A DNA stretch of 64,000 nucleotides from Chrysomallon squamiferum (lineage: Eukaryota > Mollusca > Gastropoda > Neomphalida > Peltospiridae). Each line of letters opens with the position of its first letter. The stretch's first letter is position 1. The DNA is taken from the NCBI GenBank assembly GCA_012295275.1, contig CM022665.1, positions 21,548,502-21,612,501 of the forward strand. The letters are read 5' to 3'. The position numbers and the translations under genes are program-made. This document shows positions 1 through 23,400 of the stretch, in pieces. Below the pieces are notes generated by a model that saw nothing but the letters and a program-made list of their open reading frames with translations, made no database searches and had not been told where the DNA came from.

Positions 1-346
1 ATAGTATATTTCTTATTCTGTTTTAATAATAATAATAATAATAATTAAAAAAGAAATTAATGTATAATTAAACAATTATGTTACTAATTTTTATAATAGA
101 AATAAAAAAATACATAAAGTAAACGAAATGAAATGTAAAAATTTACAGCATTAAACAGTCAAAATAAATTTAACTACATTCACGTGCACAGAAATACGCA
201 CACATAGACAGCCATTCAGACAAATAAATGCATGGTAATAAGTATTGAATTAATACACAGAGAAACAATTTCGAGATTGTTTGTTTTATATTATTATTGT
301 TGTTACTATTATTATTCTTTGTTTGAGGGCGTGGCGTAGTAACTAC

Positions 347-11088
<10,742 letters not shown>

Positions 11089-11413
11089 AACTATATAATC
11101 CTCGTTAATCTCAGTCTAAGAAATAACTGATTAATTTATAATCTAGAAATGTATAGGTATTTAAAAAGTCCTCTTTTCTTTTCTGGAACCGTCACCGAAA
11201 CACGGACTTTATGTCTGCACGATCCAGGAATCTGTCGTTAAATAACCGCAGCTTTCATTAATAATTAAGTCTCCAACCAATCATTTCCATCGATGCAGGA
11301 ATCTATTTTCGATCAGAGACAGAGAGCGAGAGAGAGAACTCTTCTGTATGGGAGTTATTCGAGCTCAGAGTGCCTACTTTCAGCGGCCAGTTTCCGCTTC
11401 CGGTACGTCATCA

Positions 11414-11420
11414 ATTTATA
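11414..11420 (-). promoter_or_regulatory. Possible TATA box of TH
   Basis: Minus-strand TATAAAT lies about 325 bp upstream of the TH ATG, in a locally GC-richer segment (11,330-11,470). A CRE-like TGACGTAC follows it at once on the minus strand (11,403-11,410). A start about 30 bp downstream would leave a leader of roughly 300 nt that contains short upstream ATGs. On the plus strand the order would be CRE-like then TATAAG, so the element could also serve that strand. Position and motif only; no transcript evidence. Confidence 0.35.
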
Positions 11421-11861
11421 AGGCAGACTTGACGACAATGATGAAAAGGCGTGGTAAACGTGACATTAACAGCAGATGAACGAAACGTACTTTTTTTTTT
11501 TTTTTTTTTTTTTTCTTCACATAAATCTTCACAGACGACTAATTAGAATGGTTTCGCCACATTTATCGCTTTAATGGACTTTGACATTTCGTCGACAATG
11601 GAAGAAATCTAGCCACGAAGTTTCCAATAATCCATGAAAAAGTTGTGTCCACGAACTTATTGAATTGGCATTATACTGAAATAAAAATACAACAATATTT
11701 TTATGAATAGGGTAATCAATCGTACATATAAAATTGATCGAGAAAGAACTGAATAAAGATTTTTTTTTTTTCAAAACTAATGTAGTTTTACATGATAGGA
11801 TACAGCAGCAGTTCTCAAATGATAACAGAAATTTCTTGTTAATGTCAATTGTATTACCTTT

Positions 11862-12175
11862 ACATATACATACATGGATACGTACATACATACTACCAAC
11901 ATACATATATTCATACATACATATACATACACACATATGTACATAACTTACACTTATTCATACATACGTACACACATACTTATGTGTGTATGTATATATA
12001 TATACTTACATGCACATACACACACGTACATATACAAACACAAAAACAAACACCGACATATACATAAAGACACTTATAAACAAACGCCTACATACACACA
12101 TATATACACATACAAACAAACACATCAACATACATACACACACATAGAGACATACATACACACATACCCACATAC
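11862..12175. repeat. ACAT/ACAC-rich block upstream of TH
   Basis: Degenerate ACATACAC tetranucleotides over about 310 bp. Confidence 0.9.
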
Positions 12176-12944
12176 AGGGTTGTTTTGATGGCCAAGTGAT
12201 AATGTCATCCGCCTTCGGAGTGAAGGCATCTGACGGGGTTTGTGAGGTCGTGATTGGACTTTGTCCTTCTGTGCCAGTGCGTTCCCGAATATTGTCTATG
12301 TACAGTCTAACCAAACGTACTTAAAAAGAGAATATTTAAACCTAAATACATACGTACACACACATACATACATACTTTCACGCACACGAAAACAATAAAA
12401 GCATACATCTTACAGAAACACTGACACCTTTTCTAGATAATTATAAAACGAATCGTAACTACGAAACACGTTCAGACTCGGTAATAGCTGTTGACAGAGA
12501 GAAAAAAAATATGTATAATTAGTTACAGCGATGTTTCTTAATAAGCTGAAAGTAAACTCATTATTATTATTAATATTATCGGCACCGGTTAGGTAAGACA
12601 ATCTTGTAAGTTTTTACTTTTTATTATTAACAAGAAACGATAACTGCAAAGCCACAAATTGTAAATGTAGTACTTTTTGGTCGAGGAAGTAACTCAGTAT
12701 ATTTTTTAGAGTCATCATTAAATATGTTTCATATGAAAAAATATTCTTAATATTTTCAAACTTTTGTTTTACGTGATTCTTGTCAAAGAGGATATATGAA
12801 TCCTAAATACTATTTGTATATATATATTTTTTTCTTTTGTATATTAACGTTTCTAATAATGAAATCGTCATAAAGTCAGTGATGAATCTTGGACATTTTC
12901 AATAGCAAAATTAATACTTGTGACATAAGTTAGTTGATAGAGAG

Positions 12945-12950
<6 letters not shown>

Positions 12951-13035
<85 letters not shown>
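12951..13035. repeat. AG microsatellite
   Basis: Nearly pure AG run of about 85 bp. Confidence 0.95.
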
Positions 13036-13037
<2 letters not shown>

Positions 13038-13357
13038 TATGTTTTTTAGACACCCCAAAACACAGAAATACCAAAAGGTCATACATAACATATACAGAAA
13101 GGTCATATTGACACAAACCATGCACACATGTGACGCCAAGTCATGTATTTTTAATTACAGCACATAATGTGTGGTGAGACGAGCCGTTAATAAACTCTAT
13201 TGAAGACAAGATTTCAAAAGGACAGAATTACACCAAAGTGGTAATAAAATAAAGTTCAATCGTCGCCAGTAAATATTCGATTATTATTCAATATTCTTTT
13301 GTCAATACGGTTTCATCAAGTGATGAAATCATGGAACTAGTGGGCGTTGAACGGAAA

Positions 13358-13365
13358 TGACGTCA
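13358..13365. promoter_or_regulatory. Perfect CRE palindrome upstream of TH
   Basis: TGACGTCA, the consensus CREB/ATF site, lies about 2.3 kb upstream of the TH ATG in a non-repetitive patch. Vertebrate TH promoters depend on a CRE, which makes this worth noting, but an 8-mer this far out can occur by chance; identical octamers also occur at 43,077 and 52,679. Confidence 0.3.
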
Positions 13366-14117
13366 CATCATCAAGGTAAGATAGCAAAGGGAATATTTCG
13401 TCGATTGATAAAACGTAAAATGTATATCGTGTACCGGAATTCGGGCGCACTGCTGTAATTCTTCTAACTGGCCTTTTATCGATGCAGTGTTTGCAAACAA
13501 ACAGAATCGTAAAAATCGGTTCTTCAGAAATGGGAAAATTGTCCACACGTTCAGAGCTTTTGATTCACGTGTATTTCCCATGGACCCAAATTTAATTCTT
13601 TTCAGCCATGATTCTATAATAGAAAAGTGCATTACGGTATGACGGCTGTTGGTTCATACGTTAACTAGCGTCAGCGAGCGGAATAAATATTAGCCCTGTT
13701 ACCTTCCCTTGGGTCGTCAGTCCATACAGGAATATTTGCTTTAATTTTCTGCCTCTATTACAATTGATTTCTTTTATATTAAGCGCCTCGTTAATTCTCC
13801 ATTTGTCTAGCATGATGACCTTGTCAGAATGTTATGAAAGAGACGGAACGGAATGGAGCGTGCGAAACGTCTATTCGGCTGGTTTCTGATCGTATTGCAA
13901 ACTTCACTGCTTGTCGAATTCAGCAAAACACGGTGATTTGTGACCCACGGTTTCAAGAACAGTTCTTGTTTAGACCTTTTGTGACGTCCGTTTTCCAAAA
14001 TATTCGCTTTTAGAAGTAAACAGTCCTATTTATTTCAGTAACTGAGCTTATTTTCGAGCTTTGGAAGCTAAAATATTTATTTTTTATGATATGTATTTCA
14101 TGTTATTGCTGTTGATT

Positions 14118-14212
14118 TCATTTTTTTTTTATTTTTTTTTTATATTTATTTATTTATTTATTATTTACTTTTTTATTTATTTATTTTTTTTTTTTCATTT
14201 TTTAGGGATGTT

Positions 14213-14244
<32 letters not shown>

Positions 14245-14248
14245 CTCT
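14118..14248. repeat. Poly-T / TTTA tract
   Basis: T-rich block with TTTA units and a run of about 30 T. Confidence 0.9.
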
Positions 14249-14414
14249 AAATTATTTGTTCTGTACGTCATTGCATCATTATTATCATGTCATATCATTC
14301 ATTTGGTTTATGAAGTCAGTAATATTCATATTATTTATTCCAATATTTTATTTTAATGTCATTTATTATATATTAATTATACTTTGTAATTTGCGTTGTA
14401 TATTTCCTACAACA

Positions 14415-14740
14415 TTATTTTTCATGCCATATATTTTCTAATTAAGCGTCGTAACGTCGTAGTAGATTGTGTTATTAATTCAATGCAAGGAGTAACGTCA
14501 TTATATTTCATACCATATATTTCCTAATTAAGTACCATAACATTATTATACTTTTTGCTGTTAATTCATTAATATCATTAAACATCATTATTTATGATAT
14601 CAAATATTTCCTAATTAAACATATGATAATTACGTCAGTATTGTTTATTCTGTTAAATTCGCTTTACTTTTGATACCATATAATTTCCTAATTAAACAAT
14701 ATAACGTTATTAAAGTTTATAATACTTATTCCCTATAGAT
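14415..14740. repeat. About 95-bp tandem array, intergenic
   Basis: Four degenerate copies share CATACCATATATTTCCTAAT, TAAGTACCATAACATTATTA and GTTAATTCATTAA-like parts. Confidence 0.7.
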
Positions 14741-16385
14741 TTTAACGTCATTATTTTTTACTCTCTCTATTCAGTATGCGACACATCATTATCTGGATTT
14801 TCCCATTTATAATTCATTACTGATTCGCTATTCACGTCACATAACGTTATTACTTATGACGTTCCAAATATACGATATAACATTATTAAGCTTCATGCTA
14901 TTTCATGTAAGCATAACAACATTATTTTCTTAACACATTCTGCGTTTATTAGGTTGTCCTTATTACGCAACTTGTAATTATGCAGCTATATAATCTAATA
15001 TACATGACTAGAACTAACCTCAATTTAGATAATACAATACCTAGGCACATTTTACGCATGCATTTGAAATCTTGCTACAGTTTTTAATCAACTGATTAAA
15101 CATTTGTTTTTAGTAATTTCATTTATTTACGAAAATAGATTTGCATGGTTTGCCATTTATTAGAAAAAAAAATGTCTTGAATTCTTGATGTAATGTTATT
15201 TTTATTTTTCAGTGAATAATCTATATAAGCATTAATAAACGTCTACTGAAATGAATCCAAAATTTAATTCTTACAAATCTTCAAGGTAATTTCAGCTACC
15301 TTTGTAATAATAAGAAAAATTCCTTTATTATAAAAATAATAATAATAATAAATTAATTAATTAAAGTAAATAAACAAACAAACAAACAAGGCTCTCGAAT
15401 TCTACTAGCTGTTATTGCTACTCTGGAATTATTTTCAGCATTAATACATAAACAAATCGTATGATTAATTCTTACAAAGTTTCAAAGCAATTTTACCTCA
15501 TTATATAATAACAAGAAAAAGTTGTATACGTATTTCTACCTTGTATCCGACATGACTGGCATGACAGAATGAAATCTATTAGTGAACGAACCATTCCGAT
15601 CACTTTGCCATGTTGAAAAAATACACCGATCTAGCTGAAACACAACTATTTTGAAGTCTACTGAATGTATATGCTTTGTAATTTATTTTAATATCGCAGT
15701 TACGTTTTAATACATTCAAACAGAGAAATAACACAGAAAAGTCTTCGTTTATTGTTTAATACTTATTTGTGTACATACGATTAGAAATAACTTACAAAAC
15801 CAAAGTATTTATCAAATAGAAACAAATAGCGTTACCCAGTATCAGACTAACTAATAGAAATCATCGTAGTGACCATTGCAGACCAATCGTATTGAGTCCT
15901 ACAAACCAACATCATAGAATGTTAAATTCTTAAGCTATGGAAAAAATAAATAATACAAATAAATAATAATAATAATAATAATAATAATATTAATAAATCT
16001 TTAACAAAACCCCCCAAAAAAATAGAAGATGAAAAAAAGGAAAGTAGAATAGGAAAAATTCTTCCAGACATGGTTGTGCTTCACAGACATATTCAAGGCG
16101 CCAACACATTTTAAAAATATGGCTTTTCCTATAAATATTAGTTTCGTCTTTCTTGCTAATTGCAGTGTAAATATTTGACCTTTACCACGTCAAGACTCAT
16201 TAAATAAAATCAGGAAACTTGTTATTAATCGTCTTCGATTATATTGATAAACCATCTGTTATTTTTACGTCATTCTTCCAAATATTTATTTTATCGATTA
16301 AGCTGATGATTTTTTTTCTTTTCTTATTCCACTTTTGTAGTCATGTTCGATTGTAAAATATAAAGTTATGAGCAAACGATCCTTG

Positions 16386-16416
<31 letters not shown>

Positions 16417-16964
16417 TAATATATTTATTATTAAATTACATTTATAAATTATATTTTGAATATTTAAAAAATAAAAACTATAAGCAATAACACCGAAGAT
16501 CTATTTTTAATATAATATTTATTTACCGTCCTCTATTAAATACTTTATTTTTATTTTTCTAACAACTAAATACATTTTGTTTTTTTTAAATCTCATCGAT
16601 GAAAATATGCAAAAACAAAATAAAGACAGATATATTAGGTCCCAGTATATAATGCAAAACACCCATATTAATTACACAAACTTTAGACAACCTTATGAGA
16701 GTAAAAAAGAAAAAGATAAGAAAGCCAATTATACAAGCGTGAGAACGGTAGGTGAAACCCACCCCGTCACTGGTGTAGTACCACCAGTTATCTCCCCACC
16801 AAATGTTAACTAACACATAGTGGAGATGTAAATTCATGTATTAGTTTCCTATATGTGAAAGATTCTCATTCAAAATGCACCTAACGTGTACCAATGCAGT
16901 GTTTAAAAAGCGTTTTGTCAACAAGCAAATTTAAAGCATATTAAAGTAACCTTAACATCAGTCT

Positions 16965-17135
16965 TGGAAAATAAAATAACTAATTGCTGATAATATCAAC
17001 AGATATTAAATAAATTGTCAACACCAACGTTTTCTAATAAGAATGTATGGCAATAAAATGACTAATTCCTTATAATATCAGCAGACGTATTACATATATT
17101 GTCAACACCAACCTTTCCTAATAATAACGTATGAC
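16965..17135. repeat. 82-bp tandem duplication
   Basis: Two copies share AATAAAATGACTAATT, GATAATATCAACAGA and ATTGTCAACACCAACGTTTT. Confidence 0.8.
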
Positions 17136-17786
17136 AAATAATACAGCTGAATAAATCACGGTAATGTTTGTGTATCTTAAGAAACTTGATTCTAATCTAC
17201 ATATTAAGATTTTATTTTAAAACTCGTAAAGAAAACAAAAGATAGCGACCTGTTACATGAGTAAGGCATAAGAACAAAGAAAGCATCTGAAAATTAATAT
17301 TTTTTCTCTTCAAACGAAAATAAAAACTCGATGAATATAATATTTTTATAAACCAAATACGTCACGAATATATAAAATATTAATCACGTGATATGCAGGC
17401 ACGTGGGCATACTATTACAAGGACACTTAATATGCGTAAAACACGACAATGAGGACTCGAAAAACAATTAAGAGAAGAAAAAAAAAATCACTCGTTTCGT
17501 GAAATCTAACAAAAACAGTTAAAAATTATGTACATACTAAATCTAACTATCAAACAGTAGTGTGACCGATTTCTACCAGTGATCTTCATTAAATGTTGTA
17601 AAAATTTAGTTTTTTTCTATTATTGTTATTATTATATACAAAATTGATAAATATATGTAAAATAACCGCCATAGGGGTGTTTTCTAAACGCAATGTTCCC
17701 TGGCCCATTTTAAATTGCACGAACTTTTATATGCGTTTTTTTTTTTAATTTTATTCTTAATAAATATATAACTGAAATTATTAATA

Positions 17787-17935
17787 AAACTATTAAATAA
17801 TAATAATAATAACAATGTCGTTGTCAGTGACATTGTCTTTATCATTATTATTGCTGTTACTATTATTGTTATTATTATTTTTATTATTGTTGTTATTATT
17901 ATAATTATTATTATTATTATTATTATTATAAAACC
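17787..17935. repeat. AAT / ATT microsatellite block
   Basis: AAT and GTT units followed by a long ATT run. Confidence 0.85.
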
Positions 17936-18506
17936 GAACACTAGTCATATTTCATGGGAACCAGTCACAGTTGTTTCAGTAACGATCATGCAATATTTAA
18001 AATTATATCACTGCGCAACAAAAGATTCAATTATTTGTTTCTTTTTCACTTATATACGACAAAACTGCACAACACCGTTTAATACTGTATTTATAGAAGA
18101 TATATATAAAAAAATATGTACCCTTGTTGTTGTTGTATATTTGGATTTTAATATTTTTCTCTTCTTTCCATTTTGGCACAAAAACTTACATTTGTAGGCT
18201 AACACACACACACACAAGCGTATAATATACGTAATAACACATCTTTAGATTAGTCTGTAATAATCGTAAACTCCGGTATCTTCACAACAAATCTCATGAA
18301 ATTTATTATTACTAAAATCGTTTGGTTAAGACTGTTAGAATCGGGTTAGCTATAACAAGACACTAGTAAAGAAGCTGTAGTAGTATTAGGTGAAATAAAG
18401 AGTAGGAGGAAGAATATGGAGTAGGGAGAAGGAAGAAATAGGTGTATCTTATTTTTAGTAAATTAATTATATATTCCACATGTGTAACGACAACCCCCTA
18501 CACAAT

Positions 18507-18561
18507 AAAAAAAAAAATGTAAAAAAAAAAAAAAAAAATAATAATAATAATAATAATAAAA

Positions 18562-18596
<35 letters not shown>

Positions 18597-18650
18597 ACAG
18601 ATAGATAAATAAAAATAATAAAATAATAATAATTATAATAATAATAATGT
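18507..18650. repeat. Poly-A / AAT / AAAT block
   Basis: Poly-A, AAT, AAAT and AAT runs in succession. Confidence 0.9.
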
Positions 18651-20238
18651 TTCTTTTACATGTCCAATTAATTTATATCGGCAACAAGAATTTAAAAAAA
18701 AAAAGGCAAAAGGAAATATACTAATATATCTAAATGAAGACATAAGAAACTACAATCCCCCCACACACATACAATTACACAGCTATTCTAAAAGCGTCAA
18801 CATAATTCTTAAATGATGTCTTCTAGTAATGAAGCATATAAAGTATGTTATAAAACAAGTAAGAGAGTCAGTATAGTGACTCAAACAACAACGAAAACAA
18901 CTGAATAAGTACAGGCTGCAGCGAAGGGCTTTAAGTAGAATTGTCATAATCTGTATATAACGCAGTACTCTACGTGTGCTTACAATTATAATCAGACATG
19001 TATGTACAAAAGCCTGGGGACATTAGATACGACGGTTTTCAAGTAACGAAATATTGACCAACGAACTGAATATAATGCAGCAGTCGGCGTTTAGCGAAAA
19101 TAATCGCTCTAGGTTTTGAAAGTGACAAAGTAGATGGTGTTTAGAAATCCAAACATGACCACAATATAAGCGCCAGATTTTCAACTGTTGTTTAGAAATC
19201 GATTACAATCAATATGACTGGGTACTATGCGATAGGCATTAAATATGACTATGTTATTGGCGTCAGTAATGGAAAATGGACAAGTAATCGATGTTAAAAA
19301 TTACCAAAAAGTGGAAAAGATGAACTGATGTCCTCTGGTGGAGTATTATGATGAAACAAAAAGTCGACATTTTCTAATAAGACAAAAACCGTTAATACAG
19401 TATCTACTGAAGTAAGAGCAGAGTTACTTCCCCTCATGTATGAATACTGAGCTATCCAAGAAAGTGGCAAGAAAAATGCTCGATAAGAAAATCTGTTACG
19501 TATTTGATATAAATAATGTTGTATTTATTATGTTTGTATAAATCAAATGATGATAATACAAGACAAGCCATATAAGAGACGACTTTTTTAACGAAATAAA
19601 CGTGGCGACGTCAGTTAATGAATTGTAAAGATTGTAAAATTGTTTTACTGAATATAGATAATTGATGACATCCACTTTCAAAAATCATTAGAAAAAGTAC
19701 ATTAGCTATTTATCGTTGCTTTTGGTGTTAATACGGTAAGTGAAACAATGTAATTACGTTAATCAAGATATGAAAGATGCGTCAATTTATCAAGACCATT
19801 ACTGAAATAAAACTCATTTTAAAAAATCTCAATTTATAGTGAAGTTTGTAGAATATATGAAAACTGGTAGATGTAGCTAAATTTACCAAATTTATTGTAC
19901 AAAATGTGAAATACAGAGATGTAAGCTGAGATTACCGCAGAATATAAAAACGGTGGAAATGAAATACATTACTGTAAATAATAAAATATATGAAAGAAAA
20001 ATAGAAAATTTAAAAAACATATAGAAAAAAAAAATGACCAATACCATTGTATTTATCAAAAAACCTTTCACATTATGGAAAGCAAACAAACGTATATCAT
20101 TTTACCGAGATTATTTCTGGACTATATAAAAATTTGACCGACATCTCTGAATTTCTAATTTCTGAAGATAGATAATAAAATTACATGAACAAACTTACTT
20201 CTACCGTTCATAATTATTATTATTATTATTATTTAAAG

Positions 20239-20248
20239 TTTATTTATT
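20239..20248 (-). promoter_or_regulatory. Overlapping AATAAA polyadenylation signals of arginine kinase
   Basis: Minus strand reads AATAAATAAA, giving two overlapping consensus signals about 50 nt after the stop codon, followed by an AT-rich stretch. This predicts a very short 3' UTR; AT richness means later signals could also be used. Confidence 0.5.
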
Positions 20249-20298
20249 GTTATTTTTTCAAAATGATCCAACGGTGAATAGCAACGGCTGGACTCTGT

Positions 20299-20480
20299 TT
20301 AGAGGACAATACACGATGAAGATTTGTGTTTGCCTGACGCCAGCTCCTTCTCAAAGCGAATGACCTCCTTGATTCCAGTGACCATCTCCTTGACGGCGTC
20401 AATTTCTGTCAGTCCAAGTCGTCGTTTGTTGGAGATGTCGTACACTCCGCCCTCACTCTCAGTGTGTTCGCCATGGATTC
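20299..20480 (-). CDS. Arginine kinase domain 2, terminal exon with CaaX-like end
   Basis: 182 nt including TAA (20301-20299); acceptor TTAATTAACAG. It encodes [39 protein letters not shown] and then a 13-residue tail [13 protein letters not shown]. Ordinary arginine kinases end at or just after the EKEL helix. The last four residues, C-I-V-L, fit the CaaX rule; leucine at the last position favours geranylgeranylation. A basic and serine-rich run precedes it, as in small GTPase tails. Confidence 0.92.
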
Positions 20481-23400
20481 CTGTTAATTAAAATAAATTG
20501 TTACGTTGTTATTAATTTGTTTTATTATTATTTTCGACTTACGAGAATGTGTTTTTGAAGTTAATGTAGCGAAACGGAAGTACTGTATAATATCATCTTA
20601 ATCAAAGGCGAAAAAAAATGTGCTTCATAGTAAAATAAAATAATAACAGCAGAAGAAAATAGAATAAAAATCCTTTTCGATTACGTTTTCCTATTACAAC
20701 TTATAAATTACGTTAACTCCGTAATACAACACAACACTATAAATTAATAATGAAGTGATTCTTCCGTTACATGCAAACTTCCAAAAACATGTTACATGAT
20801 GTGGTACATGTTAAATCCTTGATAAAATAAACCCTACTTTAAATTACGTTTTGATAATGTAGTGATTTTTTCCGTTACCTGGAGACGTACACAAATTTTA
20901 CGTTACGTTTTCCTATCACACTTTCTGCACGTTAAACCTGCCTAATACAATAAATTATACTCCAAATTATGATTTTAATAATGAAGTGATTTTCCGTTAC
21001 CTGGAAACGTACAAAAACCTTTTACGTTAGGTTTCCCTGTTACAAGTGGTACACGTCAAATCGTTGATAAAATACCAATGATTTAAATTACGTTTTAATA
21101 ACGAACTAGTTTTCCGGTTACCTCTGGCTTGCAGTTTGTATTTCTCACAGAGATTCTTGAAGTCCTTCCTGGCGGATAGATGAGGAATCTTGATATGGAC
21201 CGACGCTCGAAGAGTGGTTCCCAGATTGCTGGGACAAAAAGTCAGGAAGCCAAGACGATCGTCGTGAGCAAAGGACAGCTTGCTGCCAAGTTCGTTAATA
21301 GCCTTTTAAAAAGTGAACACGATAGTTTTAGTGATTATCAAACATTCAAACATAGAAGCTTTATGATATTCAGTCGTCAGTGGACAAAGTTAGTATATTA
21401 GCTGGAGGAAGCATACAGAGTAAGAGGAGGAAGAATAAGGATGGAGAGGAAAATGAAAAGACAGAGGGATAAGAAGAGAAGAACTGGCAAGAAGATTAAG
21501 AAACCAGAAATATATTAAAGATATCTAATATACAAGTATAAATATATAATTTAATTAATACGACATGTTTTGTTGTTGTTCGCATAAATACCTACGCAAC
21601 CAAATGCACAAGAATAGCGAAACTATTCTTACTGAATCAAAGAATGTAACTAAACAAAGGAGTATGTTAAATTACATAATTTCGTATTTAAGACATTTAT
21701 GAAAATTAAAACCTATTCTGCCTATTAAGTCACTTAACTGTCAATACTGCTGTGCGATACAATATATAAATATTTTAAGTGTTATGTAATTTAATAATCA
21801 AGACATCAAAGAAAACTAATCCCCATCTCGTCTCTTTAGTCACTGATAATTGTGAATATAGCTCTATACGATACTTTAATATTTTAAGTGTTATGTAATT
21901 TAATATTAATGATATTTAACAAAGCTAATCCCTGTCGCATCTACTGAGTCACTATTAATTGTGAATATAGTTTTGTGCGATATAACATATGAATGTTTTA
22001 TATGTGTTATATAAATAAATATTAAAGACATTTATGATAACTAATCCCTATTTCATCTATCAAGTGACTATTAAATGTGAATATTGCTTTATATGATTTG
22101 ATATATAAATAATTAGAATGTTATATTATTTAGTATTAAAGACATTTAAGAAACGAATCTGATTCATCTATTCAGTCAGTGATAATTGTGACTACTGCTC
22201 AGTACGATTTCGTAAATGAATAGTTCAAGTGTTTATATAATGGTCAAAGCACGGCTGACGTGTGCTACACTTACTGTCACAAGTCTTTTATAGATGGCCG
22301 CGATGTCGCCTCCTTTCTGCATGGATATAATTCTCAGATGGTCCTCCTCGTTCACCCACACAAGAAGTGTCTTGGGCTCGTTGTAAAAGATGCCGCGTCC
22401 TGTAGGCCAGTCGTTGTAACCACCAGCAGCCTTCAGGAATCTAAATAACAAATGACGACGACGTGAACTCCGTGACACTTCAGAATGATAAAGAGGAGTT
22501 GTTGTTGTTGTTGTTGTTGTGTGGTTTTTTTTTTTTTTTTGTGTGTGTTGTGTCTTTGTGTTTTTTTTTTTTGGGGGTTGTTGGGTGGTTTTTAAAAACT
22601 TTTACATTTGCAAACTGTACTACGTTAGTTAAATATTTTTATAAACTCTTGAGACTGTCGTTTTAAGTGTTACCGTGTGTGTTTTTGTGACGTTTACGTT
22701 TGAACATTATGTGTAAATAACAAACGTCTATTAAATAAATGCGCTCGTTCAGAGAGGTACATATTTTGTTTGATTGCATGTTTGTTTATAGACACTTGCT
22801 ATTGGACGTCATTTAGTGGTAAATAATACACAAAGCACATATCTCGTTCCAGAATGAGTTTTGAATGAAACGTAAAACTGACCGGTCATGGTCGTTGAAC
22901 AGGAAATGCTCGGCTGTGAGTTGTTCCTGTGTCTCCTTCGACATTCCAGACAGCGGGTAGTACGTTCCCTTCAGTTCTCCGGACAGCGTGGACAGAGCGT
23001 CCGCGGACACCTTCTCCATCTTCTCCCGATCCTGAAACCACAGTGAATCAATTAGTGAATCAGTCAGAAAATCAATAAATGAGCTAACTGGGGAATCAAC
23101 TGGAGAATTGATTCGTGAATCGTTTGGTAAATCGATTTCCGAATGAGTGAATCAACTGGAGAATCAGTTACTGAATCATTTGGTAAATCGACTGAAAAAC
23201 TCAATCACTGAAGAATGAATTAATGAATTAATGAGAAATGGAGAATCAATTGGTGAATCAATTAGGCAATCAATTAGTTAACTATGGAATCAATTGGTGA
23301 ATCAGTGTGTGAATAAAATAATAAATAAATAAAGTAAAATCATGAAGAATGTATCACAATCGGAAATAAAAATATAAACCGAAAATGAAAATTACGAATC

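Larger units (their letters stand above)
11421..20238. other. Intergenic region between TH 5' end and arginine kinase 3' end
   Basis: No gene recognised. Main contents are ACAT-type repeats (11.86-12.18 kb), an AG tract (12.95-13.04 kb), a unique patch of more balanced composition at 13.3-14.05 kb that may be regulatory, a poly-T block, an array of about 95 bp units (14.4-14.7 kb), an 82-bp duplication (16.97-17.13 kb) and several TAA/TTA microsatellites. The short open frames at 13.36-13.63 and 13.81-14.0 kb (minus) show no recognised family. Confidence 0.7.

Noticed and set aside
13363-13998. Minus-strand frames of 63 and 89 residues upstream of TH
   Set aside because: No family resemblance; noted instead as a unique intergenic patch.
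22260-22448. Plus-strand frames opposite kinase exons (21.2, 22.3, 26.1, 27.2, 30.5 and 32.3-32.6 kb)
   Set aside because: They are antisense shadows of confirmed kinase exons on the minus strand.
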